The notes under the pieces were generated by a model that saw only the letters and a list, made by a program, of their open reading frames with translations, ran no database searches and was not told the origin of the DNA. 64,000 nucleotides of DNA from Niebla homalea. Lineage: Eukaryota; Ascomycota; Lecanoromycetes; Lecanorales; Ramalinaceae. The stretch lies in contig JAHGAU010000026.1 in assembly GCA_019925105.1 (NCBI GenBank), positions 62,001 through 126,000 on the forward strand. The letters run 5' to 3'. Both the position numbers and the translations under genes were made by a program. Positions 10,119-21,942 of the stretch are shown here, in pieces. Positions within the stretch are counted from its first letter, which is position 1; each line of letters begins with the position of its first letter.

Positions 10119-10571
10119 ATGGATCCTAACGTGGCCACTCGAGAAGAATTTACCAAACATCTGACCTCCAAACAATTTCCCAAGCCCTCTGAAGGATCCG
10201 CCCCCGAGTGGTACGAACTCGTCACCAAGCTCGCTGTCCTCCTTGACAAACTTGCGTATCACGAAGCCATGGCGCCGAACCTTCAGCAGACATACATGAC
10301 CCCTGCTGCGAGCAAGAACAAAGTATATTTCATATGGGACTTTGTGGGGCGTACACTGGGAATCGCCATCAGAGTGAATTGCGATTTGAAAGATTTGTCA
10401 TCCGACGAGAAAGAGCAGTGGGAGGATGCCAAGGGCAGATCGTTATTCGCGGGGCAATTGATGTTGAATGACAAGCTGCTACATCCCATGACGGAGTCGG
10501 CTTATCCCGGCCAAAAGGGCAAACATCCCGAATTTGGGGAGGACTTGTTGAAACTCGCAAGAGAGCTATGA
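10119..10571 (+). CDS. Hypothetical protein, 150 residues
   Basis: This single-exon frame is MDPNVATREEFTKHL... ending GEDLLKLAREL. The ATG at 10119 is preceded by a suitable context (catcATGg). The protein is soluble-looking, with no signal peptide, no membrane segment and no cysteine cluster. It is mixed-charge with short predicted helices (EWYELVTKLAVLLDKLAYHEAM; SDEKEQWEDAKGR). No family is recognised. The evidence for a real gene is normal amino-acid composition, length against random frames in the same region, and its position just after a pyrimidine-rich leader. It is divergent from the Zn2Cys6 regulator. Confidence 0.55.
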   Translation: MDPNVATREEFTKHLTSKQFPKPSEGSAPEWYELVTKLAVLLDKLAYHEAMAPNLQQTYMTPAASKNKVYFIWDFVGRTLGIAIRVNCDLKDLSSDEKEQWEDAKGRSLFAGQLMLNDKLLHPMTESAYPGQKGKHPEFGEDLLKLAREL

Positions 10572-12771
10572 ACAATACAAGTCCAAGGCTAGATCCGACT
10601 TGCATATGAGATGGCAGACTCCTAGAAGCTAGACAGAGCAATCAGGCAACGATCGCCAAGAAGCAATGGAAGCTTTTACCCATTGAAAATGGCAAATCAC
10701 ACATGCGAATCTATCAGTATGACGAGACAATTTCAGCACGCGCCTCAGCTCATTCCCCTCATCCCAATGAGAAACCTCTCCCTTCCGTTTTCTTTACACC
10801 AAGCGCAGATGCTGATGATCCCTGGTCAGGGTTGGCCCATTGACCATTCTTGCTTTCACCATGACGCCAGAGAGCAGGCAGGCGATCATCCGCGAGATGT
10901 GAAACATACCTGGCTAACGTGGCTCAAATCAACAGCGTCTTCATTATAATCACCAACTGGCCACTGTGAGCCTGCCTCGCTCGCCAGGCTTCGCCTAAAC
11001 TATGCCACATCGATCACCACAATGAAGGAAGCACAGAGCTCATACACATGCGATGCAAGGTTCCCATACATAAAGAGGCGCCATCCGCCTGTCCATTTCT
11101 CCGCACCTTCATCGACACACTCGAATAACCTCTAGTATCCTCAACAGCGAATGGTTCGTGTTCGAAACCGCCTCGTTTTGCCCTTTGACTCGAAAGGTCG
11201 TTCTGGACCTGGGATGGCGTTCGCACTGGTGGCGTTGCCCACGGGTAAAGAGAAGGTGCACACACGGGATGCTCGCCACTCCGTGAGGCCGAGAGTCCAG
11301 AAGATCGTTGTGAGCAATCAACGGTCCACAGGAGCATCGCCAGATGACCTCCATCGGACTCGCGGCGCTGGAGGTTCGTGAGAGCCTGACTGCGTGTTGC
11401 TCGAACACCATCATTCTCTCGTCAGGCGAGAGCCATTTAAAGCTTGTGACGATCGACTCTCACTACCAGACACGGGATCATTTGCCCTTCCAAAACTTTC
11501 AGTGTCCAGGCTGGGCGATGGGGGGTGGGCCAGGTGGTCATGGGAATCCCACGCCCGCAACCAACAAGCTGCTGCAAACTTGTATCTTCGTGCAGTTGTT
11601 CAAGTGCGTTATTAAGCTACCTCCATGGGGGATACGATGGTGCAGGAAAGTAAGCAAGCTATCAAGATTACTGATTGTCTCTTCATAGGGACCTTCCTGT
11701 TCCTCCTTAGGGTCATGCAAGGCACACAGCCGCTCAGACGAGGTAAGATAAGGCGAGAGATAAGCACAACAGCGATGCATGCTCCTAATGGATCGTGCAA
11801 CCTTACTCGGGACAGAATCGAATCACCTGCCACTCCAGCTTCATCGAGAACCCCCGCGTTTGGCATATGTGTCCTGTCTAGGTGGGACAAGGCCAGCTTC
11901 AGCTTATCGGAGCGGCCCTTCTCCCGGCACCAAGGAGACTGAATACAAGCAGTTTGCACTTTGCAACAAGCCGTTCAAGGCACTTTCTAGTCGCTCTCGC
12001 TTGTTGCTTCTGCGTTTCCCCTTCTAATGAAGCTTGGACGCACACGACTGCGCCACATAGATACGTCTGCATCAAATTTTCATCAAAATGCAGTTGGATC
12101 CGGTCAGCTGCAGCAGCTGTGCTGTACAGTAGTACATCCGTACCTCCGCATTCAGTGCCGATAAGCTTTCCTTGCCAAGGATGAGCTATAACTACATTGT
12201 AGCCGCTGATATTTCTTTGGCCCACCAGGCATGACCCTGGACGCTTCTTCGCATGTCAACAAAACAAGAAACGGCTTGATCTCTCATTCGTTACGATAAT
12301 GGGAGCCTAACGCCATCAGTGAGTTCAGGTCCAATCCTCCCAGGTACGCAAGTCAGCCGCCATCCTTGATCCTGTGCGATCAACGGCGCTGCTTTCTCCT
12401 CATGTCAGGTTCACGTTCGACTTGCGTCCTGTAGATGAAGATCTGCGCTGCAGATTAGCCCAATACGTTGCCAGCGGTCATCTGTTTAGGCAAGTATCGG
12501 TCTTATTTGACTCGAAGGAGAAGGACGATTGCATAGTTAGTGGATGTTCCTTGTCATCAGGGCAAATTAAACGAAAGCAACGCACACGCGACTCATCTTC
12601 GCACGCTAAAGTGATTCGTCTCCTGCTCCTCTGGGACTCAGCCGTGAACTTCCAGGAGGAGAACGATCATCTGTCGAATGATTTGATATCTGCACCAGGC
12701 TGGATATATAGTCCCTACCAAACCCCCTTCTCAAGGAAGCCCACGGTCTTCTCGAGCAGTCCAATTGCACA
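10572..12771. other. 2.2 kb without a recognisable gene; TATA-like site near 12704
   Basis: Many short frames overlap on both strands (longest 138 codons), none with motifs, a signal peptide or convincing splice continuations. A TATATAG-type element at about 12704-12710 lies about 65 bases upstream of the sedolisin start and is the likely core promoter of that gene. Non-coding transcripts or decayed sequence may be present, but nothing supports a specific call. Confidence 0.45.
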
Positions 12772-14932
12772 ATGCATATCCAAACTGTAGCAGCTCTTGC
12801 CTTTGTCGTAGCCCAAGCTACAGCACTTCCAACCAACAACCATGTTGTCCTTGAACAGCGTAGTGGTCAATCCCGCTGGACCCCAGATGATCGTCTCAAG
12901 CCCGACGGCCGGATCAAGCTACCCGTCCGCATTGGCTTGAAGGAGAAGAACATCGAGCTCGGTGACGACATCTTGATGCAAGTCTCAGACCCAAGCAGTG
13001 AGAAGTTTGGACAGCACTTGAGTCCTCAAGAAGTCAGTAGTGGCACCGCAATGACAATTGAAATCAGGCTGACCCCTCACAACAGATCGTAGACATGTTT
13101 GCTCCCAAGCAGGAAAACATCGATGTAGTCCAACAGTGGCTTGAGGAGTCCGGCATTGAGGCCTCTCGCATCTCCCTCGCCAGAGGTCGTAATTGGCTCA
13201 ACTTCGACGCCAGTATTGCAGAAGTCGAAGCCTTGCTACGGACCGAATACAAAGTGTTTTCCCATCAAACCGGGCAAAGGCACATTGCCTGCGATGAATA
13301 CAGCGTGCCAGAGCATGTCGCTGATCACATCGATCTTATCATGCCGACTGTTCATTTCGATACCAAGATCATAACCGATCCTGCACAGCGTAGAACGAAA
13401 CGGGATATCCCCGACAACCTGAAGCCTGGCAACCCCAGCGACGGCTTCTTGCCCAAGAAAGGTCCAACGATCAAAGGTCCGGGAATAAGTCCTGACGCTG
13501 CCGAGCCTTTCGACCTCACAACGTGCAACACCATGGTCACTCCTGATTGTCTTCGCGCACTCTACGGCTTCCCGAACGGGACTCTCGCCATGTCATCATA
13601 TGGCATTGTCGAGTATACGCCACAAGCCTACTTGCAGGCTGATCTCGATCTATTTTACACCAATCTGGCACGTCAAATCCCGTCGGGTACTGCCCCAACT
13701 TTTGACTCGATCGACGGTGGTGTTGACCAGACGACCATGCAAAGCTTCAACTACAATGGAGAATCTGACCTCGACCTTGAGTATGCAATTGCCATCGGTA
13801 AGTACATGCAACACTCCAGCGATTCTGCTTTTCTCAGCTGAGCTTCCAAAAGTCTATCCGCAGACGGTCACACTATACCAAGCCGGAGATCTTGTTGAGG
13901 GTGCTTCATTCAACAACTTCCTAGATGCACTCGATGCGTCGTATTGCACTTCTGGAGGCGGCGACAACGCCAACTTGTAAGCTTCTCCGTAATCCACCAA
14001 GGCGTCAACTGCTGACTCTATGACAGCGATGGAACATACCCCGACCCCAACAGTGGAGGCTACAAGTCGCGCGACTGTGGTGTGTACACCGCTGCTGCTG
14101 TGATCTCCACCTCGTACGGATCAAATGAGGCAGATCTTACGGCAGCTTACGAAATACGCCAATGCAATGAGTACAGTCACCGACCTCTGAAACTACCCCG
14201 GCCTTTCAGCTGACCCCCTCCAGATATATGAAACTCGGCATGCAAGGCACCACGATCCTCTACTCCTCCGGGGACTACGGCGTCGCCGGCAACGGGGGCG
14301 ACTGCTGTACCAGCGCCATGTGCGCCGGCGGCACTCTTAACACCGGCGGCTCCGGCACCTTCAACCCCTCATTCCCAGGCACTTGCCCCTACGTGACATC
14401 TGTGGGCGCCACGCAGATTGTCCCTGGCGCCAGCGTCACCGCACCCGAGGAAGCTTGCGAGACCGTCATCTTCTCTGGTGGGGGTTTCAGCAACGTGTTC
14501 GCTCAGCCATCCTACCAGGCTTCTGCTGTGGAGGCTTACTATGCGAACTCTGAACCCACATACACGGCCACGCAATACAACAACTCGCAGACGGTGCGCG
14601 GATACCCAGACATTTCCGCCAACGGAGCTAATTACGTCGTCGCCGTGGATGGCCAAATCACCTTGATTTACGGGACATCGGCCTCGTCGCCTACTGTGGG
14701 TGGGATCATCACGCTGATCAATGAAGAGCGCGCGAATGCTGGCAAGGGACCCGTGGGCTTCATCAACCCAACACTCTACGCCAACCCTGGGGCTCTGAAT
14801 GATATCACGAGCGGTGGTAATCAGGGGTGTGGGACTGCAGGCTTCACTGCTGTGACGGGGTGGGATCCTGTGACGGGGTTGGGCACGCCTAACTATGGCA
14901 AATTGCTGAGCGTGTTTATGGCCTTGCCATGA
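12772..14932 (+). CDS. Sedolisin-family serine-carboxyl protease (tripeptidyl-peptidase, S53)
   Basis: This is a secreted acid protease that removes tripeptides or cleaves internally at low pH. Five exons, 12772-13032, 13086-13797, 13853-13976, 14027-14170 and 14224-14932, all with GT-AG junctions in matching phase, give 649 residues. A signal peptide occupies residues 1-18 (MHIQTVAALAFVVAQATA). The S53 propeptide (LPVRIGLKEKN, LSPQE, EYSVPEHV) ends near a basic site, RRTKR, at about 189-193. The catalytic domain carries E313 and D317 (ESDLDLEY), D431 (SSGDYG) and S566 (GTSAS), the Glu-Asp-Asp-Ser set. The C-terminal calcium site is marked by NDITSGGNQGC and GWDPVTGLG. The junction at 13852 was chosen over 13837 because it gives AIVYPQTVTLYQ, as in the family. 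It appears complete and active. Confidence 0.93.
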
Positions 14933-16714
14933 GTGTCCGGGCCAGTCAGAAAGATGTAAGGCAATACAAAGAATGCGCGACAGGCTGAAGTTCAACGATG
15001 ATGAAGGCAGCGAACTTGGCTGTACAGTACATTGTTGCATTGACACGCTCGTGCTATGGCCGAGGGCATATGACCCTACTTGATTTACCAATACGAAAGT
15101 CCGCAATGGGGCAAGCGTTTCAATCTCTAGTTTTTGAACACCATCTACACATGACAACATCCTCTGGCCAACTTATCGCAATCATATTGTGTATCGATTG
15201 AAACGCAGTGTCAGTTCCACAGTCTAATCCTGGATTTGACTTTTCTGTCAATTAGCTCGCCTTGACACCCATTCTTAACACTGACTGCCTTGTTTCAAGC
15301 ACCATTCAGTCTGACGCCTCCTGCCATGCCTCATCCCCCAGTCTCCGATGGACTCAGTTTCTGGGGAGACGGGAATACCTATTCCTAACCCCCTATCTCA
15401 GAATTTTCCGACCTCGCCCATGGCAAGATCTGGGCGATTGCAGTTGATATTCCCATCAGTACGTCTCGGGGCTGAAGGAAAATGATCCGTACTCAATATT
15501 TGGACGTCACAACCACTGGAACCTCCAGTGCCTGTCAACTCATCCTTTGACAGGAGCCTCATCGATTCCCTGCTACAGCAGGGTTTTACATCCCTAATTG
15601 CCTCCCGTGGCGTGAATTGAGATCTTCGTACGGCACACTCATCTCGGCTCAGGCATCCAGTGGTGTGCTTGAAGCCAGCCGTGGGCTGACGATGGGAATG
15701 GTTCATTCAGGTTAGGGCCTCGACTCACAGTCATCGATCACGACCCAGTAATTCACGTTTCCACTCAATCTGGCGATGATGCCCAACTCACTCGCCTGGC
15801 ATGCTTGGTCCGCTGGACAAATCAACGCAACGAGTGCCTCTCATTTTAAGAGCAGGTGGGGATCTGGCACCATTGTTGATCTCTGGAACACCGTTGCAGA
15901 TGTGACTCAAGGTGTATACCAAGTTGGTAAGGGCGACGGAATTATGTGGTGCAAAGTCCATTTCCAAAAGCTCGGCGTGGCAAATACGGAGGGGGCCCAA
16001 GCATTGGATGGATAGGATAGATCAACGCAGCTGGAAATTACCATACCGAGCTGGATGTTCAGGATAGTTTTCCCGAGAACAGAAAGGTAAATACGGAGTA
16101 AATCAAGATGGTTGGCTTGGAAGATTACGGAGGTAAGGTCTGGAATACCGATTTCGACAAGCCCATCACCATCAGCGCCGGCTTAAGGCCTTTCAAGGGA
16201 TATGCAAAAATCAGATACCGTGGCCAAATTAAACCTGCCGGGCTGGCCCCCCGGATTGCGGAGGGCCACTAGTGTCCTGAATCGCCTGGGGTCTCTTCAG
16301 CCCACAGACTACCCCTCCAGCTTCAAAGGCCATAAGCTTCGGGGAAGGAGACGAAGAAGTAGGGAAGGAGAGGAAGAGATGTGGGAGCCGAGCAGACAAG
16401 CAAGATCAATGTGGTAAAAAGATCCTCTGCCTATGTAAAACCCGAGCCGTACGGTCGCACCGTGGAAAATTGATCGTAAGTATGCAATTCACATCGGGCA
16501 CTGATTTTACATCACCCTTCTCGTCGGAAATCAGGATCCAATCGTCAACCCAATGATCAATGTTGAAGCGCGAATGAGGCGACGTTACGTCATGTCAAGG
16601 GAAAAGCTACCTTCACACCGAACAGCACCATGTCATGCCAATAATTCTGCAATGTAATGTGGAACAACATTTTTCTGCCACGCTTGGTGCGGAGCTCCTG
16701 TAATCTCATCGTGA
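14933..16714. other. Intergenic with unassigned open frame at 15779-16015
   Basis: The region is mostly short frames. A plus-strand frame at 15779-16015 (start MPNSLAWHAWSAGQ, later VDLWNTVADVTQGVYQVGKGDG) has a protein-like composition and aromatic periodicity but no signal peptide and no family I recognise. Nearby fragments such as HGKIWAIAVDIPI (about 15416-15454) and MVGLEDYGGKVWNTDFDKP (from about 16108) lie in other frames. They could be parts of one decayed gene. No complete model can be built. Confidence 0.3.
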
Positions 16715-17263
16715 TTACGCTGACACATCCGACTCTATCCTCTGCCTCGGAGCAGTGCCTGACGAAGACTTCCCCTCAGCCCTTGCCTTAAGCGCCTCGT
16801 TCATTGAGTCGAAGCCTCTCGTCGTTGTCTCATAGACGTCCGAGCCAATCCAATGTAACATCAACGCCAGAATGCCGGAGAAGTGTTCGGATTGCTCGAA
16901 TTTGGTCCCCGTCTCGGTAGCATGGAGAACGAAGTGATGGTTGCCTGTAAACAGCCAGGGGATACCCAGTAGGCGTCCCCTCCAATGGAGATGCTGGTCT
17001 GGGAGAACCCGTTGGATGACGGGACTGAAAGTCATGCCGGAGCTGTTGTTCGGGGGCTTAATGGTGGCGGTGGGTTTGCCGCCGACTGTACTCACGTGTC
17101 AGTGCATACGGTTGGGCTGGATGGGGAACGACGAACCTTGCAATTCACCGAAGAGCTTGACCATGAAAGGGTTCCATTCTGGATAACTCTGCCAGTCTGT
17201 GAGGACTGCCCAAACCGTGCTAGGCGGTGCTATAATGTCAATAGCGGTCGAGACTCTGGGCAT
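16715..17263 (-). CDS. SRPBCC (polyketide cyclase/START-like) domain protein
   Basis: The two exons are 17137-17263 and 16715-17085, joined across a 51-nt GT-AG intron (17086-17136), giving 165 residues. Residues 1-140 form a single SRPBCC fold: IDIIAPPSTVWAVLTDW, YPEWNPFM, then HLHWRGRLLG, HHFVLHATETGTKFEQSEHF and a long C-terminal helix. This helix-grip fold binds hydrophobic ligands and is found in polyketide cyclases and in many uncharacterised single-domain fungal proteins. The ligand cannot be read. There is no signal peptide, so it is probably cytosolic. It stands alone in a gene-poor stretch with no polyketide synthase near it. Confidence 0.8.
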
Positions 17264-18841
17264 AGCGAGCTGCTGATATCTAATGACTTTCGATTATCGC
17301 TATATCGTTGATGGTATGTTGGTCAAGGAATTGATCAGAATTCTGGAGCGCGCTTCGAGGACAAAGGTTCAGGATTGTCTCGTCCCATTTTGACAGTGAT
17401 GGGGCCTGCGTTAATATAAAAAATCTTCATTTCAGCACTAGGTTCTAGAAAACCTCCCGCAAACCTGGTAGCAGAGTGCCTTTCGTGCTAAGCTCATATC
17501 AAGAAGTGAAAGATCGGAGCGGAGTTCAGGGGTATTTTGTACTCAAGGCGGAGCTTACCATTGGCCGGAGAACGCGGGCTTTATTAAGTCCCGAGCGGCG
17601 GGCCAAAATCCTCGCTGCGGAATGTTCGCGCCGGCCCTCGCCTCTGTGTCTCCTTACGGGTTACGGCATCTGTGCCAGCTCGAACGTCTAAGCTATCAAG
17701 ACTAAAGCTGTAGCCTCGGAATCTCCGAGATGAAAGCAGCGAGTGAGAAGGAATCAGCACAAAGCCGTTGCCTTTTATCGATCTCGGTGATATCTGCCAT
17801 CGTAGTAATTTCGTTGCCTTTTATGGACATCGCAAACGAATTTCGAGGAACAGAGATCATGGCTTTGGTCTCGACTCTGGGCGAGAGCATTCACCAATCT
17901 TGAGCTACCTGTAACTCCTTCAGTGTTTGAAAAGATCTCCTCGCAATTGCCAAGCATCCCGCGAGTGAAATTTTCCATGTTGAAGCAGTCTACAATCAGG
18001 ATATCAATGTTTGCTACAGGGGGTTCCGTTGTATCAGCGAAGATTATTGTGTCCCTATCGGTACACCCTTTCCTCATAGCAACCTGTCATCGTGCATTTC
18101 TGGGTGCTTTCAAGTGGAGAAGTCGTGCCCAGAGCCTCACGGTGAGTGTCCTGCTTGCATCGCATCGATTTGGTCATGGCAATTGCCTATTTGGGTCGAG
18201 AACGAGGACTGTACGAAAAGGCAATTTCAACTTTATGCGTCTACTTGCAGATCACGGGGTCATCCGCAACGCAAAGCAAGGCCAGCAGGGCCCCACACTA
18301 TATCATCTTTCAATTGAGAAAGTCGTCCAGATTCCGGGACTTTCAATCCTAATGACATCAGGCTGTAAGGTGTAGAGAAGACGTGGTAAGAGGTTTTGCA
18401 ACGCTTACTTTATGAACCATTGGGGCCAAATTATCGGTGACGATGCGTACAATTGGGCTCGGATTGGAGTGATTGCTGGCCAGTCTTTGAAAGTATCCAA
18501 TACCTGGAACTTGCCTCAACTCCTCATTCACAACTTTCAATTCAAGATTATTCTGAAAGCGGCGATCACGGTAACGGCGGAGCTCCTCAGCTGCACCTTC
18601 CTTTGTTATATCACGAAAAGAGACAGAATCTTACTCGACCACTTCATTCAATGTCAGATCGTGGACATTGTCATCCCAATTCTGTTCATCAACATCCCTA
18701 CCTGACCCTGACCTCATCCGGTATAAAAACCAGTGCAAACCCCCACCTCTTCTCTCACGACTCATTCATCAATTTCTCAATTAACTCATAATCCCCTCCC
18801 CAAATCCAAACCCTCACAACCCAACCACCTCGATCTCCACG
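17264..18841. other. Intergenic, no gene seen; TATA box at 18722-18728
   Basis: Frames on both strands are short and unrecognised, the longest being 18 kb plus-strand frames of 100-150 codons without motifs. TATAAAA at 18722-18728 lies about 115 bases before the secreted-protein ATG at 18842 and is its probable core promoter, with a C/T-rich leader between. Confidence 0.45.
18722..18728 (+). promoter_or_regulatory. TATA box of the secreted-protein gene
   Basis: An exact TATAAAA sits about 115 bases upstream of the ATG at 18842, followed by a pyrimidine-rich leader of the kind seen before highly expressed fungal genes. Confidence 0.6.
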
Positions 18842-19560
18842 ATGCAGCTGCTCAAAACCCTCACAACGACCTTCCTCCTCCTCGCCTCCTCCACCCACGC
18901 AGCGCCGGCCCTGACCGCTCTTCCCGACGGCTTCAAGCCCATCGCTCGCGACGAAATCCTCCGCCGCATGGACACCAGCTCCGCCACGACCGGCCCCTTG
19001 GAGAAGCGCACCCCTGGCAATGTGTGACGGCTTCACCCGCTCCTCGCAGCCAGGTGGCTTGGTATGCAGGTGCTGATGGGCCATGCAGATCTACATCTGC
19101 ACGGGGGACAACTACACGGGCACCTGCGGGGCGAAGGTGCAGCCGTTCGAGCAGTGTATTGTTTTGACGGCGCCGTAGTATGTCGCTTTTCCCCCTTCCC
19201 CCCTCCCACCTTTTATCACGCAGCAACTCAGTCTTGACGGAAATACTGATGCTAACGCTGTGACAAAGTCTCCGGAACATCGGCTCCTTCGGCCCGGATC
19301 AGGGGGCGTTGTGTCGGTTGACGACGTGAGGGCTGGCTCTTCCCCTCCCTCCCTCCCTTTCTGGATATGATGATGTGGAGATGCAGGCAACGGATGCTGA
19401 TGAGATGAGATGAGATGACAGTTCGGCGAGTACGTGCACGGCGCATGGTGACGCGTTCATCCAGTACCCCGGCACGGGCAGTTTGAGGGACTATAACGGC
19501 GTGGACGTGGGTGACTACATCACCAGCTGGTTGTGCCAGGAGTGTACGAATTGCACTTAG
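18842..19560 (+). CDS. Small secreted cysteine-rich protein, four exons
   Basis: The exons 18842-19021, 19089-19177, 19269-19325 and 19422-19560 join in frame through GT-AG introns and encode 154 residues. Residues 1-21 (MQLLKTLTTTFLLLASSTHAA) are a signal peptide. A short pro-region ends at a Lys-Arg (EKR, about residue 56). The mature part has eight cysteines (YICTGD, GTCGAK, EQCIVL, ALCRL, STCTAH and the terminal LCQECTNC), so up to four disulfides. It also has an N-glycosylation sequon, NYT. The pattern fits extracellular cysteine-rich proteins or candidate effectors; no named family is recognised. The three introns in such a short gene, all phase-consistent, argue strongly that it is real. 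A TATA box lies upstream. Confidence 0.8.
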
Positions 19561-20734
19561 ATGGGCTCCGGGACGGACGGTTGGGAGGGGAGGGAGAAGC
19601 AGTGGTGGGGGGGCGAAGGTGGACGAGGAGGGATGGACCGGTGATAATAGCTGTTATGAAACGTGCCCATGTAAGGGTAGGCAGTACTGCGAGAGAAGGT
19701 GGATGGGGCAGAGGTTGTATGGAAATGTTTTATCATTGGTTGTTTATCTTGTTTGTTTCTTACTTCGTTCTCCCCCATTCCCTCTTGATGAATTCCTTTC
19801 CTCTTCCGCATTTACACTTCTCTCCCGCTGTTCATTATACACACCATCCCCTCCACCCAATCTCCCTCCCCCACCACCTCCCAGAAGAGAAAGCTACCCA
19901 ATCACCCCTACGCCCATTTCTGAGGCAAGTTCCGATAGTACCATGGCACACCTGACCACCGGGACTTGTGGCCGCTGTCGGTGGAGCCCCGTTTGATGGA
20001 TGGATTGGATGCTGTGCGTGGCGAGGGTTTGTCGTTGCCTGAGGAGGCTTTGCCAGAGCGGTTATTGTTAACGTTGGTGCTATGATTGGGTGCGAGGTGG
20101 CCGAGGAGGAGTGAGTTGGACATCGCTGTTGTTGTGGTGTTGGTGGTGGTGGTGGATGGTAGGTTTGGTGAGGAAGGGTTTGGTGTGGTAGTGTGGTTCA
20201 GATGGAGGTTTGGTGGGTTTTATTTCTCGTTACTGGCAGAGATGATGTGCAATTGATAAAGGGCGAGTCTCGTGTGTGATGGATGTGTTCCTCTCAATGG
20301 AGTTTCTAGTCTGATGAAGAGAGAAAGGGGCTGATGGAAGGAGAGCGACTCTCCCCTGTTATATCCATCACTCTCCCCAAGTAGGTCGAATATGATTCAC
20401 AACCTCCCAAACCCCAAGGTGGACATTTGTACACAAGCCTCTCCATTTTGCCTTTGGTGCCTTAGTCTTACTGGTCAATCCGTGCATGACCGAGATCGCA
20501 TTAATAATTCCACCGTCTCTAAGGAGACAACGGCAGCGGAAGGATCTCCGCTTAAGGTACTCTCGATCTCCGCATCTCTCCGGCTGAGGGTTTCCCCTCG
20601 AGCCCCGAATGACGTAGCATTCGATCTTGCCGTTTTCTCCCCACATAAACCGCCTTTTCTAGCTTCTTCCCGATAAGAGTCCTTCTACAGTCTTCCTTCA
20701 CTCATTGACCCATTCATTGCACAGCTGAGAAACC
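19561..20734. other. Intergenic, no gene seen
   Basis: This is the 3' flank of the secreted-protein gene and the promoter of the oxidoreductase gene. Pyrimidine-rich and GGT-rich low-complexity tracts (about 20120-20170) produce spurious frames. Nothing else is supported. Confidence 0.5.
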
Positions 20735-21942
20735 ATGTCGAAACAAAACCTCACCCTCCGCTGGGGCATCCTGGCCACTGGTGGCATCGCCCAATCCTTC
20801 GCCCGCGATCTGACCGTCGACCCCAAAACCCGCAACGTGACCAACCTGACCCACACCGTCGCGGCCGCCGCCTCCTCGTCCTCCCAAGCGCGCGCCGAGC
20901 AATTCCTCAAGGACGTCGATGCCCCCTCATCGGCCAGGGCGTACGGCTCTTACGAAGAATTCGTCAAGGACCCAAAAATCGACATCGTCTACGTCGCGAC
21001 CCCGCACTCGCACCACTACCAAAACACCATGCTCTGCCTCGAAGCCGGGAAGCACGTGCTGTGCGAGAAGGCCTTCACGACCAACGCGGCGCAGGCGAAG
21101 CGGCTGGTCGAGAAAGCCAAGGAGAAGGACCTCTTCCTCATGGAAGCCGTCTGGACGCGCTACTTCCCCCTCTCGGCCTACGTGCGCGAGCTCATCACGT
21201 CCGGCCGCTTGGGTCACATCACGCGCGTCACCGCGGCCAATGACAAGGCCGGGGATCCATACAACGCGCATGCGGATGGGCAGCACCGGATGGTGAACAT
21301 GAAGCTGGCGGGGGCGCGTTGTTGGATCTGGGGATCTATTCCCTGACCTGGCTCTTTCAGACGCTGTATCTCACCCAACCGGAAGGGAAGCGGCAAAGGC
21401 CGGTGGTGGTTGGGTCGAGCATGAAGAAGTTCCCGACGGGGGCAGATACGGATACCGCGATCTTGATGAATTTCCCGAATGGCGGCGGTGGGGGTGGGGA
21501 TGCGCACGGGTTTGCCACGACATCCATGATTATTGATGGGGATCTGGATGGGGAAGGTGCGAGTGGACCTGCCGTCAGGATTCAGGGCGATAAGGGCGAG
21601 GTGCAGGTGTGGCCGCCAATCTTTCGGCCCACGAAGACGCGACTTATATTATCGGATGGAACTTGTGAAGATAAGCAATGGCCACAACCGGGGCCTGGAA
21701 AAGGATCAGGTTGGTACAATGGGTTTGGAAAGGATAAGCAGCCAGAGGGTGAAGGGCAGGGGATGTTCTGGGAAGCGGACGAGTGTGGCTTTGCGTTGAT
21801 GGAAGGGAGGAAAGAGGGAAGGCTAGAGGGATGGGAGGAGAGCGTGCTGATAATGGAGGTGATGGATGAGGTGAGGGAGAAGAATGGAATGAAGTACCCC
21901 GAGGATATCGAGAGTGTGGAGTATCCTTTGAAGCTGAAGTGA
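20735..21942 (+). CDS. Gfo/Idh/MocA oxidoreductase (dihydrodiol / D-xylose dehydrogenase type), frame broken once
   Basis: This is an NAD(P)-dependent dehydrogenase of about 402 residues. Residues 9-25 form the Rossmann nucleotide site (WGILATGGIAQSFARDL). IVYVATPHSHHY, GKHVLCEKAF (with the EK pair that holds the catalytic lysine) and LMEAVWTRYFP are the conserved blocks of the dimeric dihydrodiol dehydrogenase / D-xylose 1-dehydrogenase group. The C-terminal sheet domain follows (LLDLGIYSLTWLFQTLY to EYPLKLK). Between the two halves the frame changes at the G5 run 21309-21313. One extra G would restore the expected KLAGGALLDLGIYSL. The break is either a real single-base loss, making a pseudogene, or a homopolymer base-call error. 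Everything else is intact, so I favour an error. Confidence 0.8.

Noticed and set aside
13798..13837. Alternative 40-nt intron in the sedolisin gene
   Set aside because: The phase allows it, but it inserts residues that break the conserved AIVYPQ..TLYQ block; the 55-nt intron ending at 13852 fits.
14369..15160. 263-codon minus-strand frame over the sedolisin gene
   Set aside because: It is entirely antisense to exon 5 of a well-supported protease, with His/Arg-rich random composition.
12772..21942. Possible secondary-metabolite cluster (regulator, protease, SRPBCC protein, oxidoreductase)
   Set aside because: There is no synthase, terpene cyclase or NRPS; the genes are widely spaced and of unrelated function.
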